Source of the DNA: UBA7446 sp038143535
Lineage (GTDB): Bacteria > Bacteroidota > Bacteroidia > Flavobacteriales > Flavobacteriaceae
NCBI GenBank assembly: GCA_038143535.1
Contig: JAYQMD010000001.1
Location: forward strand, 1,178,001 to 1,242,000
Direction of reading: 5' to 3'
Length of the DNA: 64,000 nt
Part shown: positions 51,942-60,679 of the stretch, piece after piece
How positions within the stretch are numbered: position 1 is the stretch's first letter
Layout: each line of letters starts with the position of its first letter
Notes under the pieces: generated by a model
Database searches by the model: none
Seen by the model: only the letters and a program-made list of their open reading frames with translations
Told to the model about the DNA's origin: nothing
Position numbers and translations under genes: made by a program

Positions 51942-52556
51942 CTATAATTTAATTCCCATAAAACTCATAAATCCAATAGCCATAAGGCCCGTAATAATAA
52001 AGGTAATGCCCAGTCCACGCAATGGTGCAGGAACGTTGGAATACGCAATTTTTTCACGAATGGCGGCAATGGCCAAAATAGCCAACAACCAACCAATTCC
52101 AGAACCAAAGCCATAAACAGCAGATTCCCCTATTGAGGCAAAACTCTTTTGCTGCATAAATAATGATCCACCTAAAATGGCACAATTTACCGCGATAAGC
52201 GGCAAGAAAATACCCAAGGCACCGTAAAGTGCAGGGGCAAATTTTTCAACGATCATTTCCACCAACTGAACCATGGATGCGATAACGGCAATAAACATGA
52301 TAAAGCTCAAAAAGCTGAGGTCTAATGCAGCATAATCTTCACCCAGCCACGACATGGCGCCAGGCTTGAGCAGATAGTTATCCAATAAATAATTTATGGG
52401 TACCGTTATGGAGAGCACAAAAATAACAGCAAAACCAAGACCAACGGCTGTTTTTACGGTTTTTGATACGGCCAAATAAGAACACATGCCTAAAAAATAG
52501 GCGAATATCATGTTCTCAATAAAAATACTTTTAACAAAAAGGTTTACGAAATCCAT
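51942..52556 (-). CDS. nqrE: Na+-NQR subunit E
   Basis: A 204-residue six-helix membrane protein. Family segments: NLFVKSIFIENMIFAYFLGM, PLIAVNCAILGGSLF and IGWLLAILAIAAIREK. NqrE and NqrD form an inverted pair around an iron centre bound by cysteines; Cys25-region (GMCSYLAVS) and VNCAIL supply the candidates here. Separated from nqrD by three bases and nqrF by four. Confidence 0.96.
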   Translation of the reverse strand: MDFVNLFVKSIFIENMIFAYFLGMCSYLAVSKTVKTAVGLGFAVIFVLSITVPINYLLDNYLLKPGAMSWLGEDYAALDLSFLSFIMFIAVIASMVQLVEMIVEKFAPALYGALGIFLPLIAVNCAILGGSLFMQQKSFASIGESAVYGFGSGIGWLLAILAIAAIREKIAYSNVPAPLRGLGITFIITGLMAIGFMSFMGIKL

Positions 52557-52559
52557 GGC

Positions 52560-53249
52560 CTAGTTTTTTTCAATGAGTTTACGGTTACGTGCGCGTTGCA
52601 CCCAGATGATAATACCCAATGTAATCAAGGCCATTGGCGACAACAGCATCAAGCCGTTGTTTTCGTAGCCCATTTCATAAATGGAATCGGGAATTACTTG
52701 ATAGCCATACAATTTTCCTGAACCGAACAGCTCTCTGAAAAAGGCGACGAGTATAAGCATAAATCCATATCCAGCAGCATTACCAACACCGTCTAAAAAG
52801 GATTTCCAAACGCCGTTGCCTAAGGCAAAAGCTTCCAAGCGTCCCATTACAATACAATTGGTAATAATCAGTCCGATAAAGATGGAAAGCTGTTTACTAA
52901 CGTCATAGGCATAAGCACGCAATACTTGATCAACCAAGATTACCATGGAGGCAACCACAACGAGTTGAACAATAATACGGATGCGGTTTGGAATGGCATT
53001 TCGCAAAAGGGAAACAATAACATTACTGGCTGCCATTACAGCAATTACGGACAATGTCATCACAACGGCGGGCTTTAGCTGCACGGTAATGGCCAAGGCC
53101 GAACAAATACCCAATACTTGAACCGTAATGGGGTTGTTGTCGTCTAGCGGATCTTTTAATAAACCGCGATTTTTCTTTGAAAAAAGCGATTCACGCTCAC
53201 TGGCAACAAAGAAAATTGCGGGTTTTTTATTTGATTTTGGTTTGGACAT
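52560..53249 (-). CDS. nqrD: Na+-NQR subunit D
   Basis: A 229-residue membrane subunit with six predicted helices: LGICSALAITVQLKPAVVMT, IGLIITNCIVMGRLEAFA and GFMLILVAFFRELFGSG. The cysteines in LGICSAL and ITNCIVM are the likely iron-centre ligands shared with NqrE. A charged 35-residue N-terminal extension with KSNKKPAIFFVASERES is typical of Bacteroidota versions. Two bases after nqrC. Confidence 0.96.
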   Translation of the reverse strand: MSKPKSNKKPAIFFVASERESLFSKKNRGLLKDPLDDNNPITVQVLGICSALAITVQLKPAVVMTLSVIAVMAASNVIVSLLRNAIPNRIRIIVQLVVVASMVILVDQVLRAYAYDVSKQLSIFIGLIITNCIVMGRLEAFALGNGVWKSFLDGVGNAAGYGFMLILVAFFRELFGSGKLYGYQVIPDSIYEMGYENNGLMLLSPMALITLGIIIWVQRARNRKLIEKN

Positions 53250-53251
53250 AA

Positions 53252-53986
53252 TTAGTTGTTATACGCAAGGTCTGCGGGTGTTGCTTTTAGGTATGGCAAA
53301 TAGTGTTGTAAACGCTCGGTAATCATATCGGAAACACCATCGCCCGTAATGGTTGCGCCAGAAATGGCATCAACTTCGTGGTCGTCTTTGTCTGTGTCAT
53401 TGGGATCGTTATTGGTTTTGGAAACCGAAATCCCAACCAAATCTCCAGATGTGTCAAATATTTTTTCGCCAACAAAGCGATCCATAAACCACTGTTGTGT
53501 GATTTCTGCACCCAGCCCTGCTGTTTCTCCTTTGTGATCAAACACCGCACCCTTAATAGTATTGCGATCTTCGTCAAGGGCAATGTATCCCCAGATAGCA
53601 TCCCATAATCCGGAACCGCGCAGCGGTACTATATAATACGTTGCCTCATCAACAGATGCGACATAGAGTGGAAAGCGTTGCGATTCAGCATCTTTCTTGA
53701 TTTCTATGGCCAGTTTAATATCCGAGAACGCATCCACCGTTTCATCAACTGTGCCGTCGTTGCGAAGCGCAAGCTGCTCTGTGACGTAATCGTTAAATAA
53801 TTTTTCAGCACCCTCTCTATCGGTTTCAATGCCGATGGTAGAAAGGATATTTTGCATTTTCTCTTTGCGGACATTTTCCGACTGAAGGTCTTTCAATGAG
53901 CTAGCGGTAAATGCCAGTACAGATGCTACAACCAAAACCATGGCAGCAGCAAAACCAAAAGTATAAGTGTTCGAATCTCTGTTCAT
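53252..53986 (-). CDS. nqrC: Na+-NQR subunit C, covalent FMN carrier
   Basis: A 244-residue subunit with one N-terminal membrane helix and a periplasmic FMN-binding domain. The flavinylation motif DAISGATITGDGV places the attached FMN on Thr212; it is the standard target of ApbE. Earlier segments PLRGSGLWDAIWGYIALD and GETAGLGAEIT are also diagnostic. The start overlaps the nqrB stop by four bases. Confidence 0.97.
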   Translation of the reverse strand: MNRDSNTYTFGFAAAMVLVVASVLAFTASSLKDLQSENVRKEKMQNILSTIGIETDREGAEKLFNDYVTEQLALRNDGTVDETVDAFSDIKLAIEIKKDAESQRFPLYVASVDEATYYIVPLRGSGLWDAIWGYIALDEDRNTIKGAVFDHKGETAGLGAEITQQWFMDRFVGEKIFDTSGDLVGISVSKTNNDPNDTDKDDHEVDAISGATITGDGVSDMITERLQHYLPYLKATPADLAYNN

Positions 53987-55140
53987 GTTGCAGGTGTTAA
54001 TGTTGCGTTGAGACGCTTTTTGCGTCGTTTAATATTGCCTTCAACCACATAGTGATCAATGGTTGGTGCAAATACGTTCATTAGTAAAATAGCCAACATC
54101 ACCCCCTCTGGATATGCTGGATTAAATACCCGGATAAGGATACAGAAGACGCCAACGAGCAGGCCGTATATCCATTTTCCTTTGGTTGTTTGAGCTGCTG
54201 AAACGGGGTCAGTCGCCATAAACACCACACCAAAAGCAAAACCACCAACAATGAGTTGATTTGTCCAGTTAAAGGACATAAGGGCATTGGCACCCCAAAG
54301 GTTAAATAAGAAAGCGGTAGCAGCTGCACCAAGTACACCACCTACCATTATACGCCAACTCCCAACCCCTGTAAGTATCAGTATGGCTGCGCCTACCAAC
54401 ACCATAAGTGTTGAGGTCTCGGCTATTGATCCAGGAATAGCACCAACAAACATATCGAACATGGAGTAGCTAACGTCATTACCAGCGGCAAGACTACCCA
54501 AAACTGTTTCACCAGAAATTCCATCGACATTACTTGCTTCCGAAACCCATACTTTATTGCCCGACATGTAGGTTGGATAAGCAAAGAAAGCGAAGGCACG
54601 TGCTGTAAGTGCAGGATTAAGAATATTCATTCCTGTTCCACCAAAAGCTTCTTTTGCAATAAATACCGCAAAAGCTACAGACAGACCCACCATCCAAAGT
54701 GGAATGTCTACTGGCATAATCATGGGAACCAAAAGTCCTGTCACCAAATAGCCTTCGTTTACTTCGTGTCCACGATAGACGGCAAAAGCGAATTCGATGG
54801 CTAAGCCTACTCCGTAGGATACAGCAACCATAGGCATGATTTTCAGCGCACCATGCAGCATGGCATCCCAAAAAGTAAAGGCAAGTCCAGATTGGATAAA
54901 GTATTGGTAACCGGTGTTGTACACTCCATAAACAAATGCAGGCAACAAGGCAATAATAACCGTTACCATGGTACGTTTCAAATCAACACCATCGCGGATA
55001 TGCGCACCCTTTTGGGTGGTATGGTTTGGAACAAATAAAAAGGTATCAAATGCATTCACTGCGGGGGCAAAACGCTCCCACTTTTGGCCTTTACCAAAAG
55101 GTTTTTTTATTACATCTATGCGTTCGCGTATAAAATTCAT
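53983..55140 (-). CDS. nqrB: Na+-NQR subunit B
   Basis: A 385-residue polytopic subunit that carries covalent FMN and riboflavin and forms the sodium path. Landmarks: MVTVIIALLPAFVYGVYNTG, VSYGVGLAIEFAFAVYRGHE, FGGTGMNILNPALTARAFAF and MATDPVSAAQTTKGKWIYGL. The flavinylation site reads VDGISGETVLGS, with Thr212 preceded by Ser-Gly-Glu rather than the usual Ser-Gly-Ala. Nine bases separate it from nqrA. Confidence 0.97.
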   Translation of the reverse strand: MNFIRERIDVIKKPFGKGQKWERFAPAVNAFDTFLFVPNHTTQKGAHIRDGVDLKRTMVTVIIALLPAFVYGVYNTGYQYFIQSGLAFTFWDAMLHGALKIMPMVAVSYGVGLAIEFAFAVYRGHEVNEGYLVTGLLVPMIMPVDIPLWMVGLSVAFAVFIAKEAFGGTGMNILNPALTARAFAFFAYPTYMSGNKVWVSEASNVDGISGETVLGSLAAGNDVSYSMFDMFVGAIPGSIAETSTLMVLVGAAILILTGVGSWRIMVGGVLGAAATAFLFNLWGANALMSFNWTNQLIVGGFAFGVVFMATDPVSAAQTTKGKWIYGLLVGVFCILIRVFNPAYPEGVMLAILLMNVFAPTIDHYVVEGNIKRRKKRLNATLTPAT

Positions 55141-55149
55141 ATGTCTAGT

Positions 55150-56502
55150 TTAACCTACTTCTTTTATCATTAAATCAAGTGCCTCACGAATAATCGCTTG
55201 GGCTTCAATTTTGGAGGTACTGGCATAATCCACCAATGCAAAATCTTCTGGCGCAACTTCATAAATACCAAGACCCTCCATTTTTTCTATGTTCTGTACC
55301 ATACATGCTTTAATGAGTTGCATGGGAAATATGTCCATGGGCAACACTTGCTCCATTTCACCAGTAACAACCAGCGCGCGTTCTTCGCCATTCATATTGG
55401 TGTCCAATGCGTATGTACGCTTGGGCAACAACCAAGAAAGGGAAGTGCGAGACATGCTAAATATCTTACTGCCAGCAAAAGGCAACCAACCAAACATGCG
55501 GTAGCGGTTTCCTTCAGCCAACACGGTAAGTGTGTTGTTGTAATAGCCAAGGTTGCCATCGGCATGCGTTGCTGTGCCAGAAAGCGAATCGCCATTGATA
55601 ACCCGTATCTGAACAGCTGCGTTGATACCAGCTTGCTTTAGAAGTGGGGTAACTGATGCGCCAATACGAGATTTGAAATACGAAGGGGACTTCACCACTG
55701 GACCAACTACGGCAACCATTTGGGAAGCATCAAAAATACCTGTTGAAAAGAAAGCGCCTATGCGGGCCACATCTGCTGGCCCAACAACCCAAACGGTTTC
55801 GCCTGCATTGACGGGGTCAATGTGGTGAATTTGGACACCTACATTACCAGCAGGATGCTGCCCTTTTATGCGGTGTATTACTGCATTAGAAACTTCAGTC
55901 ATAAAAGAAGCTGAAGAAGCATCCACAGATAGGTGAACTTTCGGCGCCAGCTTTGCAAGTGCGTTTATACCGTTTTGGAAATCTTCCTTTTGTGAACTGA
56001 GAATGAAAGGAACGTCAGCAGCAAGTGGTGCAGTACTGAATCCAGATATAAAAATGGCTTTTGGCGTACTGTCAGGATCTGCGATCACATCATAAGGGCG
56101 TTGCTTTACAAAAGGCCAACAACCCGATTCGAACAAGTGTTTTTTAACATCTGCTGCTTCGAGTTTGTCGAGCTTTTCTAGGTTGTGGGTAACAGCTTCG
56201 TATTTTCCATCAGACGCAATAGACAAAGACATGATACGTCTTTTGGCGCCGCGCTCAATTTTAGTTAGCGTCCCACTAACTGGGGAAACAAATTTTATTT
56301 CAGGGTTGGCTTTTGAGTAAAAAATCGGCTGTCCTTGCAACACGGTCTCACCCTCTCTCAAAAGCATCTTTGGCACAACACCATGAAAGTCATGAGGATA
56401 AATAACAAAGTTGTCAACAGAATCAGTGGATGAAATGTTAAGATTGGCAGTTCCGCTCATGGGAATTGTCAGGCCTTTACGCAGGGTTATGTCAGCGGAC
56501 AT
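55150..56502 (-). CDS. nqrA: Na+-NQR subunit A
   Basis: A 450-residue soluble subunit on the cytoplasmic face. It begins ITLRKGLTIPMSGTANLNI and continues with VVPKMLLREGETVLQGQPIFY, then GVQIHHIDPVNAGETVWVVG. ATG at 56502 is chosen: an ATG at 56520 would lie two bases from the -7 element and adds residues not seen in NqrA. It heads the six-gene leftward operon. Confidence 0.96.
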   Translation of the reverse strand: MSADITLRKGLTIPMSGTANLNISSTDSVDNFVIYPHDFHGVVPKMLLREGETVLQGQPIFYSKANPEIKFVSPVSGTLTKIERGAKRRIMSLSIASDGKYEAVTHNLEKLDKLEAADVKKHLFESGCWPFVKQRPYDVIADPDSTPKAIFISGFSTAPLAADVPFILSSQKEDFQNGINALAKLAPKVHLSVDASSASFMTEVSNAVIHRIKGQHPAGNVGVQIHHIDPVNAGETVWVVGPADVARIGAFFSTGIFDASQMVAVVGPVVKSPSYFKSRIGASVTPLLKQAGINAAVQIRVINGDSLSGTATHADGNLGYYNNTLTVLAEGNRYRMFGWLPFAGSKIFSMSRTSLSWLLPKRTYALDTNMNGEERALVVTGEMEQVLPMDIFPMQLIKACMVQNIEKMEGLGIYEVAPEDFALVDYASTSKIEAQAIIREALDLMIKEVG

Positions 56503-56522
56503 GTGTGGTTGTTTTTGCATTG

Positions 56523-56530
56523 CAAATGTA
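56523..56530 (-). promoter_or_regulatory. -7 element TACATTTG of the nqr operon
   Basis: Exact TAnnTTTG match reading leftward, 20 bases before the nqrA ATG. No clear -33 element. Confidence 0.6.
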
Positions 56531-56603
56531 ATATAAGGTACTTAAAAAATGAAGTCTTATACCCTATAATTACACAAATTTATTAACCGTAAAATAGTTT
56601 GTT

Positions 56604-56611
56604 TAACTTTG
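56604..56611 (+). promoter_or_regulatory. -7 element TAACTTTG, possible promoter of the plug gene
   Basis: TAnnTTTG match 75 bases before the start at 56687, in the divergent interval with nqrA. Confidence 0.4.
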
Positions 56612-56686
56612 GCCTATTAGCAATAAAAACAGCGCGCTGGCTTCTTATCTATAAACAAGCCAAAAAAACCTTTAAGCACTAAAATA

Positions 56687-57928
56687 ATGATTAAACAAAA
56701 GCTTCTTTTTCTACTAGGTTGTCAACTCATTTTTGGGCAAGGATTAGGTGTTTTTGCGCCACCCGAACACATCAAATCGGTTCTTTTTTACGTGAACGAA
56801 CAAAATACGTCGCTACCTATTGTTGGATTGAACGAAAAAATCACGCTAAAGTTTGATGATTTAAATGCGGACGACAGCACCTATTACTACACCATTGATC
56901 GCTTTGATGCCCATTGGAACAAGACCGATTTGTTCCAAACAGATTATATGGATGGCTATGATAACATTCGCATACAAAACATATCCTATGCCGTCGGAAC
57001 CTTGCAGTCATACATTCACTACACCCTTACCCTTCCCAATGCCCAAACACGTTTAAAAAAAAGCGGGAATTATATGCTGAATATATGGGATGATAGTAGA
57101 AACTTGGTGTTGCAAAAAAGGTTTTTGGTTAGCCAACAAGCATCGGTAGTTGGGGTGCGTATGCAACGATCGCAACGCAATGAAGACATTCAAACGCATC
57201 AAAGCGTACAATTTGTAGTGAACCTAGATGGCCTAAACTTGCGGCTCCCTGAAAATCAAATAAAGCCGTTTATCGTACAAAACCAACGCTGGCAAACATG
57301 GCGGGAGGCAGGTAAGCCCACCTATAACATTGGTAATCAACTGCAATTCAACTACAAGCCCGAAACAACGTTTGCTGCTGGTAATGAATATCACTTTTTT
57401 GATACACAAGACATTCGCAGTGGAGGCGGCAATGTAGCCCGTGTGTTCCGTGAAGACTTATTTATCTCTGTCTTAAACTCGCAATGGGTGCGCTCTGGCA
57501 GGCCTTATACCTATGCACCCGACATAAACGGCGACTTCCGCATCAACACTTTTGAAGGCAGCAATCCAAATACCGAATCGGACTATAGCCGGGTAGTATT
57601 TTCGCTTTTTGCGGAAGATTTCTTATTTGACGGAACGCATTTTGTGGTTGGAGATTTTAACCAACACATCATGGGTGATGAAAACAAACTGACCTACAAC
57701 CCTGATTCTGGTCGCTTTGAGGCTGCGTTATTACTAAAGCAAGGTATTTACAACTATAAGTTTGCAAGTCAAGACAGCGACGGAACGCCTTACTACAATC
57801 TTATTTCGGGCAATTATTGGCCTACAGAAAACGAATACTCTGTGCTAATTTACTACAGACCCATAGGTGCACGCTGCGATGAATTGATTGGCGTTGGAAA
57901 TGCAAACGCAAAAGACATTAGCTTATAG
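56687..57928 (+). CDS. Type IX secretion plug protein-like (DUF5103)
   Basis: A 413-residue exported protein (signal MIKQKLLFLLGCQLIFGQ). It shows the DUF5103 layout: first domain IKSVLFYVNEQNTSLPIVGL with LKFDDLNADDSTYYYTIDRF and FQTDYMDGYDNIRI; middle EYHFFDTQDIRSGGGNVARV; last part LLLKQGIYNYKFASQDSDG and NYWPTENEYSVLIYYRP. As I recall, the Flavobacterium johnsoniae homolog plugs the SprA translocon of T9SS when idle. It is followed by apaG and pruA. Confidence 0.85.
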   Translation: MIKQKLLFLLGCQLIFGQGLGVFAPPEHIKSVLFYVNEQNTSLPIVGLNEKITLKFDDLNADDSTYYYTIDRFDAHWNKTDLFQTDYMDGYDNIRIQNISYAVGTLQSYIHYTLTLPNAQTRLKKSGNYMLNIWDDSRNLVLQKRFLVSQQASVVGVRMQRSQRNEDIQTHQSVQFVVNLDGLNLRLPENQIKPFIVQNQRWQTWREAGKPTYNIGNQLQFNYKPETTFAAGNEYHFFDTQDIRSGGGNVARVFREDLFISVLNSQWVRSGRPYTYAPDINGDFRINTFEGSNPNTESDYSRVVFSLFAEDFLFDGTHFVVGDFNQHIMGDENKLTYNPDSGRFEAALLLKQGIYNYKFASQDSDGTPYYNLISGNYWPTENEYSVLIYYRPIGARCDELIGVGNANAKDISL

Positions 57929-57949
57929 AAAAATGTTTATCTTTATAAT

Positions 57950-58336
57950 ATGATTCAGCGAGTTACACAAGGTATACGTATTTCAGTAAATGCATTTTTT
58001 GAAGGGACCTACTTCAAAAACTACCGATTGCACCATTCATTTGGCTATCGCATATCTATATCCAATCAAGGAAAAGACACGGTTCAGCTTCAATCTAGAC
58101 ATTGGAAAATTTTTGACTCCCTAAAGCCCACGGCTTTTGTTGATGGAGAAGGTGTCGTAGGAAAAAAGCCCGTTATTAAGCCTGGTCAGGTTTACAGTTA
58201 TCAATCGGGCTGCTTGCTAAGCTCGCCTATTGGCGCCATGCAAGGACACTACGAGATGATCAATTTAGCATCGGCTAAAAAGTTTCGTGCCTATATTCCT
58301 AAATTTGAACTGAGCCCTGCGTTTGCACTCAACTAA
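57950..58336 (+). CDS. apaG: ApaG-domain protein
   Basis: A 128-residue beta-sandwich protein: GIRISVNAFFEGTYFKNYRL, FGYRISISNQGKDTVQLQSRHWKI, VDGEGVVGKKPVIKPGQVYSY and GAMQGHYEMI. This is the complete ApaG fold; its role in bacteria (linked to cobalt/magnesium resistance and diadenosine tetraphosphate levels) is loosely defined. It lies 21 bases after the plug gene and 17 before pruA. Confidence 0.94.
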   Translation: MIQRVTQGIRISVNAFFEGTYFKNYRLHHSFGYRISISNQGKDTVQLQSRHWKIFDSLKPTAFVDGEGVVGKKPVIKPGQVYSYQSGCLLSSPIGAMQGHYEMINLASAKKFRAYIPKFELSPAFALN

Positions 58337-58353
58337 CCATTAAAATTATTTTT

Positions 58354-59979
58354 ATGAAAAACGGTTTTTTCTCAGTTCCAATACCAGTAAATGAGCCTGT
58401 TTTCGATTATAAAAAAAACAGCCTGGAACGGAAAGAAGTATTAGAAACATACGCATCCTTGTACAATAGTACTATTGACGTCCCCCTTTACATAGGCAGT
58501 AAAAAAATTGTGACCAAAGAACGTGCAAAAATGGCGCCGCCGCACGACCACAAACATACACTTGGTAGCTTTAGCATGGCTGAAGCTTCGCACGCAACCC
58601 AAGCCATTGACGCTGCATTGGCGGCTAGCCCTGATTGGGAAAACACTTCTTTTGAGCATCGCGCAGCTGTATTTCTTAAAGCAGCCGAGCTGATTGCAGG
58701 ACCCTATCGAGCTAGGATTAATGCCTCGACCATGTTGGCGCAATCCAAAAATATCTTTCAAGCAGAAATTGACGCTGCGTGCGAATTTGCCGATTTTTTA
58801 AGGTTTAACGTTGCTTTTGCATCGGACATTTACGCGCAACAGCCCATCCAAGGAGATGGTGTTATCAATCGGCTAGAATACAGACCACTTGAAGGCTTTG
58901 TCTATGCCGTGACCCCTTTTAATTTCACCGCCATTGCAGGCAATTTGTGTGCTGCCCCCGCCCTTATGGGTAACGTTGTGGTTTGGAAGCCAAGCGATCA
59001 TCAAATGTTTTCTGCCAAAATCATCATGGATATATTTGAGGAAGCGGGTGTACCCCCAGGCGTGATCAACCTCATTTCAGGAGATCCAGTTATGATCTCC
59101 AATATGGTACTGGACCACCCACAGTTTGCAGGATTGCATTTCACAGGATCCACAGAGGTTTTTAAACATTTATGGCAACAGATTGGAAACAAGCTTACGC
59201 ATTATCGCAATTATCCCAGAATTGTTGGCGAAACAGGAGGTAAGGATTTTATTTTTGCCCACCATACTGCCGACATCCAAACTGTGGTGACTGCCATCAC
59301 AAGAGGTGGATATGAATTTCAAGGTCAAAAATGTTCAGCTGCCTCGCGCATATACCTTCCCGCTTCCATTGCCGATGAAATACTTGCCGGCGTAGTTGAA
59401 AACATCAAGAGCTTTTCAATTGGATCTCCTGAAGACATGAACAACTTTATAACAGCTGTCATACACGAAAATTCTTATGACAAGCTCGTACGCTATATTG
59501 AGCAGGCAAAAGCCGACAAAGAAGTCGAAATACTCGCCGGTGGAACCTATGACAAAAGCAAGGGCTATTTTGTACATCCCACCTTACTCAAAACAACCAA
59601 CCCACACTACACCACCATGGAAACAGAACTGTTTGGGCCTGTTGTAACGGTATATGTTTATGAAGACAACGAATGGGAAAGTACCTTAGAATTGGTAAAC
59701 AACACTTCTGACTACGGGCTAACGGGTGCCATTATTGCACAAGACCGCCATTTTATTGAATACGCATCTGGTAAGTTGCGCCATGCCGCCGGTAATTTCT
59801 ACATCAACGACAAACCCAGTGGTGCTGTTGTTGGGCAACAACCCTTTGGAGGAAGCCGTGCATCAGGAACCAATGACAAAGCTGGTTCAGCGCTAAATCT
59901 ATTGCGTTGGGTATCGGCAAGGTTGATAAAGGAAACGCTTGTTCCTGCCAAAGATTATCGTTATCCGTGCATGGATTAA
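58354..59979 (+). CDS. pruA: L-glutamate gamma-semialdehyde (P5C) dehydrogenase
   Basis: A 541-residue aldehyde dehydrogenase that oxidises glutamate semialdehyde to glutamate in proline breakdown. The active site is complete: Glu293 in VGETGGKDF and the nucleophile Cys327 in FQGQKCSAASR; GFVYAVTPFNFTAIAGNL, LHFTGSTEVFKHLW, ELFGPVVTVYVYED and PFGGSRASGTNDKAG are family signatures. The length matches the stand-alone eukaryotic/Bacteroidota type rather than bifunctional PutA. Its stop overlaps the rsmG stop by four bases. Confidence 0.96.
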   Translation: MKNGFFSVPIPVNEPVFDYKKNSLERKEVLETYASLYNSTIDVPLYIGSKKIVTKERAKMAPPHDHKHTLGSFSMAEASHATQAIDAALAASPDWENTSFEHRAAVFLKAAELIAGPYRARINASTMLAQSKNIFQAEIDAACEFADFLRFNVAFASDIYAQQPIQGDGVINRLEYRPLEGFVYAVTPFNFTAIAGNLCAAPALMGNVVVWKPSDHQMFSAKIIMDIFEEAGVPPGVINLISGDPVMISNMVLDHPQFAGLHFTGSTEVFKHLWQQIGNKLTHYRNYPRIVGETGGKDFIFAHHTADIQTVVTAITRGGYEFQGQKCSAASRIYLPASIADEILAGVVENIKSFSIGSPEDMNNFITAVIHENSYDKLVRYIEQAKADKEVEILAGGTYDKSKGYFVHPTLLKTTNPHYTTMETELFGPVVTVYVYEDNEWESTLELVNNTSDYGLTGAIIAQDRHFIEYASGKLRHAAGNFYINDKPSGAVVGQQPFGGSRASGTNDKAGSALNLLRWVSARLIKETLVPAKDYRYPCMD

Positions 59980-60596
59980 AGTGGCAAATGGACTACTTTT
60001 TTTGTGTCAAAAAAATCTTCGTTAAAGTGCGCAGCCAAATCATGGGTTTTTGATTTGGGAAAAGGTTTTAATTCTTCTTTAAGGTCACCCCCTTTGAGGT
60101 AGAGAATTCCGTTTGAAAGTGCGTGTTTGCTTTTAGCTTTGATTTTGTGTTGTACCCAAGGTACAAAACGCTCCATACGTGTAACAGCTCTGCTGACCAC
60201 AAAATCAAATGTCCCCGTAAAATCTTCGGCGCGTTTGTGGTATGCTTTGACATTGTCAAGTGCTAAGGCGTCTGCAACGGCTTGCAGTACTTTAATTTTT
60301 TTTCCAACAGAATCGACTAGCGTAAATTGTGTCTCCGGAAACATAATAGCAAGTGGAATTCCTGGAAAACCACCGCCCGTACCGACGTCCAATACGCTGG
60401 ATTGAGGCTTAAATGTCAGCACTGTGGCAATACCTAACGAATGGAGTACGTGACGGATATAGAAATGAGTCATGTCGGCGCGTGAAATCACATTTATTTG
60501 TTGATTCCACGAGTCGTAAAGCGGCTTGAGTTGTGCAAACTGATTTAACTGTTTTTCGCTTAGCTCAGGAAAATAGGTTTTGATTGTTGTATCCAT
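59976..60596 (-). CDS. rsmG: 16S rRNA (guanine527-N7)-methyltransferase
   Basis: A 206-residue methyltransferase. Motif I is VLDVGTGGGFPGIPLAIMFP, followed by LVDSVGKKIKVLQAVADAL and FDFVVSRAVTRMERFVPW. It methylates G527 in the 530 loop; losing it gives low-level streptomycin resistance. A single-gene unit between convergent pruA and the divergent aminotransferase gene. Confidence 0.96.
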   Translation of the reverse strand: MDTTIKTYFPELSEKQLNQFAQLKPLYDSWNQQINVISRADMTHFYIRHVLHSLGIATVLTFKPQSSVLDVGTGGGFPGIPLAIMFPETQFTLVDSVGKKIKVLQAVADALALDNVKAYHKRAEDFTGTFDFVVSRAVTRMERFVPWVQHKIKAKSKHALSNGILYLKGGDLKEELKPFPKSKTHDLAAHFNEDFFDTKKVVHLPL

Positions 60597-60604
60597 AATT
60601 TTTA

Positions 60605-60612
60605 CAAAAATA
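60605..60612 (-). promoter_or_regulatory. -7 element TATTTTTG of rsmG
   Basis: TAnnTTTG match reading leftward, eight bases before the start at 60596. The A/T-rich setting makes it less certain. Confidence 0.45.
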
Positions 60613-60633
60613 AGGAAGCTGTTAATTAAAATG

Positions 60634-60665
60634 TTGTGCTTGTTGTTTGATAGCGATTATCTTTG
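60634..60665 (+). promoter_or_regulatory. Promoter of the aminotransferase gene
   Basis: TTG at 60634-60636, 21-base spacer, exact TATCTTTG at 60658-60665, then 14 bases to the ATG at 60680. An in-frame start at 60647 lies inside this promoter and is rejected. Confidence 0.7.
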
Positions 60666-60679
60666 ACAAAAAATTTAAT

